In this document: in pieces, positions 1 to 9,147 of the stretch
How positions within the stretch are numbered: the stretch's first letter is position 1
How the letters are laid out: the number at the start of each line of letters is the position of its first letter
Assembly: GCF_902459505.1 (NCBI RefSeq)
Contig: NC_047094.1
Span: 24,661,241 to 24,725,240 of the forward strand
Origin: Geotrypetes seraphini
Taxonomy: Eukaryota; Chordata; Amphibia; Gymnophiona; Dermophiidae
Length of the DNA: 64,000 nucleotides
Direction of reading: 5' to 3'
Translations under genes and position numbers: made by a program
The notes under the pieces: generated by a model
Databases searched by the model: none
What the model saw: only the letters and a program-made list of their open reading frames with translations
Told to the model about the DNA's origin: nothing

Positions 1-312
1 AAACTCCTACAGCCACTTCATCCCCAACTCTGGAGCCAATTCCCCCCCCTGCAAATCAGATTACAGAACTCATTGATGACATTCCAGAAAGCTGTAAAGA
101 CCCTCCTCTTCAACTAAAATTCCAACTGCAATCAACCCCCACCGCCCCCTAAAATTCCCCCTTCCTCCTGCACTCACTTCTCCATTCTTAACCTATACTT
201 AAGTTGCTGCATAGTCTTTGTACTGCCCAAATGTATTCCACTGTGAATGTTTGCTTGTAACCCGTTCTGAGTTACTGGGAGGACGGGATATAAGTTGAAT
301 TAAATAAATAAG
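1..312 (+). mobile_element. L2-like LINE, 3' end
   Basis: The segment ends in the tail typical of L2-type 3' ends: a 'cccgttctgagttactggga' block, then 'gggatataagttgaat' and an aataaa-rich tail near 300-310. A poly-G run follows. No ORF survives. The left end is cut by the window edge. Confidence 0.6.
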
Positions 313-934
313 GGGGGGGGGGGGAGATTTGAACATTAGCTTCCTTTTTTCAAACATGCTTAACAGTAGGAGCTCTCTTGTCCAAAATCCACCTAAAAAA
401 AATAAATTATAGATAACAGGAAACTGCCTTGATGTACTCCTGCCACTTATTGTTGAACACTGCCCAAAGTCATAATTCCACAGTGAAGGTGTTCCTTATT
501 TTTAAATAGTAATTTTCTAAAGAGGAAGCAGTTTGTGTAATGGTACATAGTAAGGAGGGGTATTTCCAGGGCCTTAAAGCTGCATAAGCCATAACTAAAA
601 AGGACAAGGTGTACGAATCTAGGGTACTATATTATTAGTAACTCAGTTTAAAGAAAACAAATTAGTAGATCATCAAGGAAGACACCAGAAGCAAACCTGT
701 TTAGAAATAAATCCCAGCAATTGCAGTCTAAATATTAAGAAATCCTAATTCTGGGAGGGGAGGTAAAGTGCTACTTTGTTGAGTCTAGAGGGGGGGAACA
801 CACCAGAAATCTTTTTTTTTTTTTTTTTTTTTAAGTGTTTCATGATGTCTAGTTCCCTCCTTTGTGGACAGAAATTTGTGCAAAGAAATTCATGCCCTTG
901 TGTCCAAAACAAGTACAGGTGGAAGTAAGCTTTC
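313..934. other. Intergenic stretch, no gene seen
   Basis: AT-rich DNA with a poly-G run at the start and a poly-T tract near 812-832. No splice-flanked coding segment or recognisable repeat body was found. Confidence 0.5.
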
Positions 935-942
935 CTCTAGGG

Positions 943-1117
943 CAGGGGTAGGGAACTCCGGTCCTCGAGAGCTGTATTCCAGTCGGGTTTTCAGGATTTC
1001 CCCAATGAATATGCATGAGATCTATTTGCATGCACTGCTTTCAATGCATATTCATTGGGGAAATCCTGAAAACAAGACTGGAATACAGCTCTCGAGGACC
1101 AGAGTTCCCAACCCCGG
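943..1117. mobile_element. Palindromic hAT MITE, family A
   Basis: Near-perfect inverted repeat starting CAGGGGTAGGGAACTCCGG. The arms share 'ttttcaggatttccccaatg' and its complement around a short centre. The 8-bp target duplication CTCTAGGG flanks it at 935-942 and 1118-1125. It has no coding capacity. TA at the middle of the duplication fits the Buster branch of hAT. Confidence 0.85.
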
Positions 1118-1125
1118 CTCTAGGG

Positions 1126-2672
1126 AAAAACTGTTGCCCAACCATACACGTTAACTAATGGTAAACAAATTTAAAGAGGTAAGCATAGTGGGAGCTGACT
1201 TTCCTGAGAAACAGTAGACACTAGGCTAGCACAAATGAGAACCGTTCATCCCTTTCGTCTCCTTTATGACCACTCTGAGCCTAGTTGGATTAAATGAGGA
1301 ATACTTCTCATATGCAGAAAACATACTGATGTTAGTTCCTGTTTTCAATGTTACCCATACTTTTACCAGATTACTGCCCTGTAGGGACAAGATCCGACCC
1401 TGGGCACTGGTTAAGTTGAACACTAACTAAAGTTGATTTTCCTACTGGTAAGAATTTGCCTGAAGATAAAGGAATGGCATTAGCATGTTTAAATCAATCT
1501 AGAATACTCATTCTGGATTCTTTGAGTTTTCAGTGCAAGTCATCTGTGGAGGAGAATTTTTCTAAACAAAAAAAAAAAAATAGGGTACACCATCAATAGT
1601 GTGCAGGACATTTGCACCCTGACAATTCTGCTCCATCAAATGCACGCACCAACAGGTGCGCGCAAGAAGGGAGTGGGATTTTTGGGGCTCAATTGTAAGT
1701 GTATTGGGGGGGTTAGCGGCAATCTTTAATGTGGGCATCCCCCTGCACAAGAGCATGATTGTATTAGGGATTCTCCCCCATACACCCCCTCAGAGTGGAA
1801 ACAGGAAGGCTTCAGGAGAAGAGCGCAAGTTTAAGTGTAGTGGGAAGGTTCCCCACACTCACCCTCAGCAAGTGTGTTGCTGATTCTAATTGATCTTCTG
1901 GGAATAGACTTTGAGTGTGTATAAACTGATGCTGTGCTTTCAGAGCAACAATTTGCTATACATTGGAAGAGTTTAAGACACAAAAGTTTATTGATCCGAG
2001 TGGTAGCACCTATTTAGGAGTTTTTTTTAGATCCATGAAGCCCTTTAACTGAGGTCTTTTTTTCTCCAAATATTGATTTTTTTTTTTTTTTTTTAAGCTG
2101 CTGCTCAGATTGAATGAACATTGCTCTTGCACTGTTTGCTTGGATTTGTTTCACCTTGTGGTCTGGTACACCAGATAGACTGAGATAAGTGTCTACGATA
2201 TGTTTTTTTTTCTATATAGGTTGGGGGTTCCCCCCCGGCCCCCCCTCAGAGTGCAAACAGGAAGTCATAGGAGGCAGCGTGCAAATGTCAGGGCAGAAAT
2301 GTCAGCCTGCTAATGTCCACACATTTGATGGGTCCCCCAAAAATAGCTATGCCTAATCCAATCTTATTTTCTATGAAGTGTTTCTTTTAGTCAAGATGTT
2401 AAATCTTAATGCATTTCTCTAGTTGGGTTCATCATCCAGCACTCAACATGAATTACATTCAGGTACAATATTATCCTATCCCCAATGGGCTTACAGTGAG
2501 TTTGTACCTAAAAGACAACAGGATCCACAGACATCAGCCCAAGATAGAAGATATTTTACCTTGGGCAGCGGCTAAACATCTTCCTGTTAATGCTAAACAC
2601 AGGACCATCTCCTTCAACATTACTAGTTTGCAGCTTTGTCTTGCCTGTGTTCTTGTATCCGATTCTGGCTTT
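1126..2672. other. Intergenic, degenerate repeats, no gene
   Basis: No coding gene seen. Two segments (about 1580-1870 and 2215-2345) look like parts of one dispersed repeat, since both carry 'cccctcagagtg' followed by 'aaacaggaag'. Poly-T runs occur near 2078-2094 and 2203-2212. Confidence 0.4.
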
Positions 2673-2680
2673 CCATAGAC

Positions 2681-2874
2681 CAGGGGTGTCCAATGTCAGT
2701 CCTCGAGGGCCGCAGTCCAGTCGGGTTTTCAGGATTTCCCCAATGAATATACATGAGGTCTATTAGCATACAATGAAAGCAGTGCATGCAAATAGATCTC
2801 ATGTATATTCATTGGGGAAATCCTGAAAACCCGACTGGACTGCGGCCCTCGAGGACCAATATTGGACACCCCTG
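2681..2874. mobile_element. Palindromic hAT MITE, family A
   Basis: Inverted repeat with ends CAGGGGTGTCCAA and TTGGACACCCCTG. The exact 8-bp target duplication CCATAGAC lies at 2673-2680 and 2875-2882. Its outer arms differ from the 943 copy while the inner arm is shared, so it is a separate subfamily. Confidence 0.9.
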
Positions 2875-2915
2875 CCATAGACACTGAACCTGGTTTCTGC
2901 CTAGAAGTACTAGGC

Positions 2916-3090
2916 CAGGGGTGGGCATCTCTGGTCCTCAAGGGCCAGAATCCAGTCGGGTTTTCAGGATTTCCCCAACAAATATGCACGAGATCTATGT
3001 GCATGCACTGCTTTCAATGCATATTCATTGGGGAAATCCTGAAAACCCGACTGGATTCCAGCCCTTGAGGACCAGAGTTGCCCACCCCTA
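2916..3090. mobile_element. Palindromic hAT MITE, family A
   Basis: Inverted repeat starting CAGGGGTGGGCATCTC and ending GCCCACCCCTA. The exact target duplication TACTAGGC lies at 2908-2915 and 3091-3098. Only 41 bp separate it from the preceding copy. Confidence 0.9.
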
Positions 3091-3098
3091 TACTAGGC

Positions 3099-3497
3099 TC
3101 ACAGTCCATACTGAAGATGCCAAGTCATAGGCAGACAGAAAAGGCACTGGAAGAAAAATAAAGTCACAGCTGCCAACTACTCCAAAATCTTTCCAATGAA
3201 GGATAAGGAATATTTGCAAGCATTTCACCAAAGTCTGCTAGAACTTTGGTTGTTAGGAACCTGGAGTTTCCCCGATAAGAGATTGTTTAAAAGAAGAGCA
3301 TTTTATTCTGCATTGGTGATTATATCATCTAGAGCCGATGTGATTAATAATTTAATTGCTTTTCTGGAATCTTGTTAGGAGGCTATTCCTCAGCGTTTGC
3401 CCTTCCTGGCTTCATTTCCCCCTCCGATAGATGAAGCTATGATTTAAAGTAACTTTGCAGAAAAAGTTTTTATACGATGGAGGGAAGCTGCAGATAT
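3099..3497. other. Intergenic, no gene seen
   Basis: AT-rich sequence with a short open frame at 3196-3378 that has no recognisable domain. It may be an old LINE remnant, but nothing in it decides this. Confidence 0.3.
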
Positions 3498-3505
3498 TTC
3501 TAGAG

Positions 3506-3679
3506 CAGGGGTCTCAAAGTCCCTCCTTGAGGGCTGCAATCCAGTCGGGTTTTTCAAGATTTCCCCAATGAATATGCACGAGATTTATGTGTATGCACTG
3601 CTTTCAATGCATATTCATTGGGGAAATCCTGAAAACCCGACTGGATTGCGGCCCTCGAGGAGGGATGTTGAGATCCCTG
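3506..3679. mobile_element. Palindromic hAT MITE, family A
   Basis: Inverted repeat starting CAGGGGTCTCAAAGTCC. The exact target duplication TTCTAGAG lies at 3498-3505 and 3680-3687. The arms match the copies at 32.9 and 38.9 kb (the 'caaagtccctcctcgagggc' subtype). Confidence 0.9.
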
Positions 3680-3923
3680 TTCTAGAGGAACTCATGACAG
3701 ACACTTTCTTCATTAAAGCTAGTGTTTTGGTTTTTTTTTTGGGGGGGGGCTATTTTGCTTGAAATTTCCTTCCAAATGTCTGGTTTGCCTTTTCTGAGAC
3801 ATGATATAATTTTCTTTGAACCAGATCATCTCGAAAGACTTGTATTTCAATAGGAAGCTTAATTAATCAATTAGATGGTATTTGGAAAATAGGCCAGGTT
3901 AGGTTTATTATTTGTTTCTTAAT

Positions 3924-4387
3924 TAGAGAATGACACGGTGACAAAATTTATCACCGTTCCGGTCCCCGCGGATAACCGCGGGAAATAATCCCATATCATT
4001 TTCTAGTGTCTATTTCAACCTCAGTCCTTCTACACCAGCATTCTTCAAAGCAAAGCTTGCGGGTCAGTGGTTGTGGCCATTCATACTCTGATTCTTATGT
4101 GAGCCAAGGATAATGAAGCCATTGTGACATCACTGATGTGATTGGCTCTTAGGCACTGGTGGAATGAGGCATTATGACATCACAATATCTGCTCTGGATA
4201 CCAGAGACTGTCATTCTTCAGTGTCTGTTTCAACCTCAGTCCTTCTACACCAGCATTCTTCAAAGCAAAGCTTGTGGGTCAGTGGTTGTGGCCATTCATA
4301 CTCTGATTCTTCCCTCTCTCCTTAAAGAATGATATGAAGATGGTTTCCCACAGGGACGGTGATGAATTTTGTCACTGTCATTCTCTA
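3924..4387. mobile_element. hAT MITE, TAGAGAATGACACGG family
   Basis: Terminal inverted repeats are TAGAGAATGACACGGTGACA and its complement. Flanks TTCTTAAT (3916-3923) and TTTCTTAT (4388-4395) agree as an 8-bp duplication apart from one base gained or lost. A block of about 95 bp starting 'gtgtctatttcaacctcagt' occurs twice as a direct repeat. There is no ORF. The same internal duplication is present in the copy at 23631. Confidence 0.85.
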
Positions 4388-4535
4388 TTTCTTATATGAG
4401 AATTTTCCTGATATGCAGACCAGTGGCTTCCTGTAATCAGTGCTGTTAAATTGTGTAGTTTATTAATAAAGTAGAAAAGAAAAGAACCAGGTTTTCAGCA
4501 ATTTCCATAAACCCATTAGTTTTTAACCTATTGAA

Positions 4536-4632
4536 CTTAAGAATTGCCACCGCTGGGTCAGACCAGTGGTCCATCGTGCCCAGTACTCCGCTCACACACC
4601 AGCCCCCAGCTCAAAGACCAGTGCTCTGAATG
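4536..4632 (-). mobile_element. CR1 3' fragment (outer part of a nest)
   Basis: Reads as the reverse complement of a CR1 3' end ('ctgggtcagaccagtggtcc'). It is interrupted by the L2 element at 4633-5930 and resumes at 5931-6008 ('ttccagtttagcaggaactt'). Confidence 0.75.
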
Positions 4633-5930
4633 AGTTTCAAGTTTCAAGTTTATTTTCAAGTTTATTTAATCTTTTGATGGATCGCCTATAACAATTACTA
4701 AGCGATGTACATATAATAATAAAAAGAGATAAGAAACTTAACGTAATAATTAATTACATAACATAAAATAAAAACGTTTAAGACATACTTGAGGGGCAAG
4801 GGAAAATTGAAAAGTTACAATTTCGGGTTAAATAAGAAAAAAGGGAAAGTACAAAAGGTAGGGTAAAAAGATAGAACAAAATGGCTCAAGCAAACTTCGT
4901 TAGCTTCTATAACAATAAAACCAGTTCATAATTCGTTTAAAAAGTAAAAAATAAAAAATAATAATAAATAAAAAAAAAAAAAAAAAAGAATTACTAAAGG
5001 TCGAAGGCATCGTTAAATAGATATGTTTTTAGAAGTTTTTTAAATGTTGAAATATTTTTTTCTGATCTAATAAATTGAGGAAGTTTATTCCACCTTTGTG
5101 GGCCGGCGACGGTAAAAGTATCAGCTCGTCTGGTGCCTATGATTTTTAAGGATGGAACTGATAATAAGCATTGGTCGGAAGAGCGAAGAGATCGGTGGGG
5201 TTTATATGGTATTAAAGTTTTTGAGATAAATTGAGGTTCGTTGGTTGTTAACGTTTTGAAAATTAGAAGCATTAATTTGAAACAGATCCTGTGATTTACT
5301 GGTAACCAGTGTGCATCTATTAGTAATGGAGATACGTGGTCGAATTTTTTTGCATTATAAATTAATTTTATTGCTGTGTTTTGAATTATTTGTATTCTTC
5401 TTATTTCTTTATGTGTGATGTTTAGGAATAGAGCATTGCAATAATCTATTTTCGCTATTATAAATGAATGAATTAGGATCTTTAAAGAAGAAGGAGTAAG
5501 AAATTTAGCAATAGATCTTATCTGCCGTAATTTATAAAAACAGTTTTTAACCAAATAGGATATGTGTTCATGATAAGATAGTTTTTCATCTATGTAAATG
5601 CCAAGAATTTTTGTTGAGGATACCATGTTAATGGGGATGTTGTTGAGAACAAAAGATTTGGAAAGAGAAATATCATTTTTCCAGTTAAATAAAATGGATT
5701 GAGTCTTATTAATGTTTAATGCCAATTTGTTTGTGTTTAACCAGTTTTGGATGAGCTCTAGTTTTTGATTTATTGAGGAAATATCTGTAGTGTTTTCAGG
5801 ATCTAGAGGGTGTAAGAGTTGGATATCGTCTGCGTAAGAATAAGGAATGAAGCCTATGGCCTGACAAAGTTCTAATAAAGGAGCGAGAAAAATATTAAAC
5901 AATAGAGGAGACAAAATGGATCCTTGTCCA
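4633..5930 (-). mobile_element. 5'-truncated L2-clade LINE with RT ORF
   Basis: A minus-strand open frame of 306 codons (5914 down to 4994) encodes the C-terminal half of a non-LTR reverse transcriptase. Visible landmarks are SPLLFNIF and the catalytic YADD (as SYADDIQLL), then IDYCNALF, DAHWLPVNHRI and GPQRWNKLP, all typical of L2/Rex-type enzymes. The element is truncated at its 5' end within the conserved QGS motif before SPLLF. Its 3' tail carries repeats of 'aaataaacttgaaa' (4634-4670 on the plus strand). It inserted into an older CR1 fragment whose halves flank it. The long intact frame suggests moderate age. It is a retroelement remnant, not a host gene. Confidence 0.85.
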
Positions 5931-6008
5931 GCCTCACCTGCTTACATTCCAGTTTAGCAGGAACTTGTCCAACTTTGTCTTGAATCCCTGGAGGGGGCAG
6001 GATGCACA
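5931..6008 (-). mobile_element. CR1 3' fragment, distal half of the interrupted copy
   Basis: Continues the CR1 homology of 4536-4632 across the L2 insertion. The same continuous sequence, uninterrupted, is seen at 31883-32335. Confidence 0.7.
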
Positions 6009-6396
6009 ACATGCCAACACGACAGTAAAACAAAAAAACAAAACCACACTTTGAGCAATTTCTTTACAGTCCTATGCACGAACAAATAGCATGCAAATCA
6101 TATGCATACTATTTGTGCAGAGTAACCCTGTGAAATAGGGGAGGAACTGTGCCTGCTCAGAAGAGCGCATCACTAGGCACAGCTGCGCCTCCTCCTGCCT
6201 GCAGCCGCTGTTCTCCTCGCCAGAGCTGATCATGGCTCCAGAGCCAGTAGGGGAAGCCCCAGTCTGCTGAGCTGCCAGCCACCACTCTACTGGCTCGCAG
6301 CCGATCATGACTGCGAAGCCACCATCAGCTGGGCAGAGGAAGGAGAAGGGCAGCTAGCTGCTTTAACGAGTCTTATTGTGACAGAAACCTTTAGAA
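6009..6396. other. Intergenic, no gene seen
   Basis: Mixed-composition DNA with a GC-richer patch at 6140-6340. The minus-strand open frame of 78 codons here has no recognisable domain. Confidence 0.35.
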
Positions 6397-6626
6397 CAGG
6401 GGGTAGGGAACCCTGGTCCTCGAGAGCCGTATTCCAGTCGGGTTTTCAGGATTTCCCCAATGACTATGCATGAGATCTATTTGCATGCACTGCTTTCAAT
6501 GCATAGTCATTGGGGAAATCCTGGAAACACAACTGGAATACAGCTAGATCTCATGCATATTCATTGGGGAAATCCTGAAAACCCAACTGGCATACAGCTC
6601 TCAAGGACTGGAATTCCCTACCCCTG
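6397..6626. mobile_element. Rearranged palindromic hAT MITE, family A
   Basis: Starts CAGGGGGTAGGGAACCC and ends TTCCCTACCCCTG. It contains one left arm and two right arms in tandem (inner right-arm motifs near 6500 and 6560), so it is about 55 bp longer than its relatives. Flanks CTTTAGAA and AAATAGAG share only the central TAGA. Confidence 0.75.
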
Positions 6627-7042
6627 AAATAGAGGATACATTAGGCAACATGGGATGCTCTGCCACAAGTCTATTCTCCATGTAGTTTTGACTTCCCAGC
6701 CCAGTGCTACCTGTTTTAATGGGCAATACTTATTTAAAAAATTGAACTTAGTTCAGTTGTAAGAAGGATCGTGAAGAAAAAAAAAATAATAATAATAATG
6801 GACGTTTCTCTTGCTGCTGTAGCAAGCTCTCTTTTTTTTAGCGCCAGTCACGGCGGTAACAGCTGAGACTCTCGTAGAATTTTCATAAACGAGGTCAGAG
6901 GCTTGTAAAGGATGTAGCCACATTCCTGCCTCATTACTTACCGAAGACAAACATGATCTTTTTGTCTCGGTATTTCTACAATGCCGCAATCTCATGCCTT
7001 TCGTTCAAATAAATGCTGCAGGATGTCTTTATCGGTCAACTC
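6627..7042. other. Intergenic, no gene seen
   Basis: No supported feature apart from an (ATA)n tract near 6785-6800. Confidence 0.35.
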
Positions 7043-7770
7043 GTAGAAACATGATGGCAGATAAAGGGCAAATGGCCCATCTAGTCTGCCCACCCACAGT
7101 GACCATTATCTCTTTCTCTCCGAAAGATCCCACGCCCTCTTGAATTCAGACAGTCTCTTGTCTCCACCACCTCTTCTGGGAGACCGTTCCACGCCCATCT
7201 ACCACCCTTTCTGTAAAAAAGTATTTTCTTAGATTACTCCTGAGCCTATCACCTCTTAATTTCATCCTATGCCCTCTCATTCCAGAGCTTCCTTTCAAAT
7301 GAAAGGTTCAATTCATGCACATTTACATCATGTAGGTATTTAAACGTCTCATATCTCCCCTCTCCCACCTTTCCTCCAAAGTATATAGATTGAGATCTTT
7401 AAGTCTGTTCCCATACGCCTTATTACGAAGACCACACACCATTTTAGTAGCCTTCCTCTGGACAGACTCCATCCTTTTTATATCTTTTTGAATGTGCAGC
7501 CTCCAGAATTGTACACAATATTCTAAATGAGGTCTCACCAAAGTCTTAAACAGAGGCATCAATATTTCTCCCTATGCACCCTAGCATCCTTCTAGTTTTC
7601 GCCGTCCCCTTTTCAACCTGTTTGGCCACCTTAAGATCATCACATACAATCCTCTTTCATGCACATAAGTTCTTCACCCCCTAAACTGTACCGTTCCCTC
7701 GGGTTTTTGCAGCCCAAATGCATAACCTTGCATTTCTTATCCAAACTGCAAAAACTGCAACATTTGTTTG
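7043..7770 (-). mobile_element. CR1-type LINE 3' fragment
   Basis: Minus-strand CR1 remnant. Translated pieces include [13 protein letters not shown] and [13 protein letters not shown], standard CR1 reverse-transcriptase C-terminal motifs. The 3' end (plus-strand start 'tagaaacatgatggcagata') is shared with 25312, 10329 and 62325. The frame is broken. Confidence 0.75.
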
Positions 7771-7848
7771 TTCATTCATTCAATTTTCTATGCCATTCTC
7801 CCAGGAGAGCTCAGAACAGTCAATATGAATTTATTCAAGTAGTCAAGC
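7771..7848 (-). repeat. SINE 3' fragment interrupted by a MITE
   Basis: Reverse complement of the 3' part of the MIR-like tRNA SINE ('caattttctatgccattctc', 'gagctcagaac'). The hAT MITE at 7849 sits inside it, and traces of the SINE continue after 8330. Confidence 0.65.
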
Positions 7849-8329
7849 TAGAGAATGACACGAGGTCAAATTTTTCCCTGTCACTGCAGGAACTCATTTT
7901 CCTGCCCTGGCGAGTTCCTTTCCTGCCCAATTCCTACAAGCTTCGTCCTCACCTGCACAAGCCTCAAACACTTTAAAATCATAAGTAGCAACATTCTAGA
8001 GCTCAGATTGTGATGTCATAATGCCTCATTCCACCAATGCCTAAGCTCCGTCCTCATCTGCACAAGCCTCAAACACTTTAAAATCATAAGTAGCAACATT
8101 CTAGAGCTCAGATTGTGATGTCATAATGCCTCATTCCACCAATGCCTGGTCTCCGTTCTCATCTGCACAAGCCTCAAATACTTTAAAATCATAAGTGTTC
8201 AAGGCTTGCGCAGTTAAGGCAGAGCTTACAGGAATGGGGCAGGGACAGCGACAAAAAACTCGTGGGGGCGGGATGGGTAACTTGAGTTCCTGTGGGGACA
8301 GGGAAAAAATTTGTCCGTGTCATTCTCTA
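7849..8329. mobile_element. hAT MITE, TAGAG family, triplicated core
   Basis: Ends are TAGAGAATGACACGAGG and its complement. The flanks AGTCAAGC (7841-7848) and ATTCAAGT (8330-8337) agree at 6 of 8 positions. A unit of about 106 bp ('cctcaaacactttaaaatca ... aatgcct') is repeated nearly three times from 7937 to about 8200. Confidence 0.8.
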
Positions 8330-8469
8330 ATTCAAGTCTTGTCCCCTGTCTCCCTCACATAAATGGTGTGCATTTGACCAAAGGACTGCTTGGTTTTTGG
8401 CAATTTTGTTTATAGGTCTCTAAGTATACCAGGCAATCAAACATGAGCACAGGCTATAAAACAGGCAGG

Positions 8470-9014
8470 GTTACTATTTAATAAAAACTATTTATTTATA
8501 TTCCATGCAGTTAAGTAAAATGACATGAAGTCTGTACACACAACTGAACTTGGTAATCAACTTAATCAGTACAGTTTATCACTTAATGGGCCTTTGAACT
8601 AGAAAAAAAAAAAGCAATTTAAAAAAGGTATGACAAAGACACTGCAGCAGTAATCAAATGTTTCCTTTTAAAAACCATGATTGCTTACAATTCTCAAACT
8701 GTAAAGACAAAAAAATGTGTACAGTTTATAGTTTTACTCATAGTTTCAAAGGCACCGTTAGCCACCAAAGCCAGTTGCTGCTTTGGCATCTCATAAGTGG
8801 CATACTCATTTAAAAAAAAAAAACCCAAAAAACACACACACATCATAATTCTCTCTCATGCAAACACACACATTCTCTCATTCATCACTCTCCAACAGAA
8901 AACGATATTTAACAAAAAACAAACAAAAAAAAAAAACACACTGTAGATTGATCTGACATTTATGTTAAAACCGAGTAAAACTGGATGGCCACGGGCCCTG
9001 GTGTATTGATCCCT
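8470..9014 (-). other. BRI3: BRI3 3' UTR
   Basis: Minus-strand sequence downstream of the BRI3 stop. It contains A-rich and (CA)n tracts and runs to the poly(A) signal at 8491-8496, so the mRNA end is expected roughly 10-30 bases further on. The UTR length is inferred. Confidence 0.6.
8491..8496 (-). terminator. BRI3: Candidate BRI3 poly(A) signal
   Basis: TTTATT on the plus strand gives AATAAA on the coding strand, about 520 bases after the BRI3 stop codon. It is the best-placed canonical signal. Other A-rich tracts in the UTR make alternative sites possible. Confidence 0.55.
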
Positions 9015-9147
9015 TTAACCAAAGGTTGCTCCACAGTTAGGGCACTGTCGTTGTTTCAGCGCAAAGCACAGGAGAAGTCCAATCGGAAAGAAGAGAATGG
9101 CGCAGCAGACTCCAAGGCAGGTGAAAGAATCCTCCAAAACGCCAACT
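9015..9147 (-). CDS. BRI3: BRI3 coding exon 3 (C terminus)
   Basis: Follows a 'gtctttttccag' acceptor on the minus strand. The first base completes the Arg codon split by intron 2. It encodes VGVLEDSF, then the hydrophobic stretch [20 protein letters not shown], then [13 protein letters not shown] and stop TAA (9017-9015). Human BRI3 ends in the closely similar CPNCGATFA. The coding part is 133 bases. Confidence 0.97.

Noticed and set aside
4994-5914. 306-codon minus-strand RT ORF as a host gene
   Set aside because: L2-type RT C terminus with a LINE tail, inserted in a CR1 fragment.
1-8400. 3' end of BAIAP2L1, the gene next to BRI3 in human
   Set aside because: No matching coding segment could be recognised in this part; it may lie beyond the left edge.
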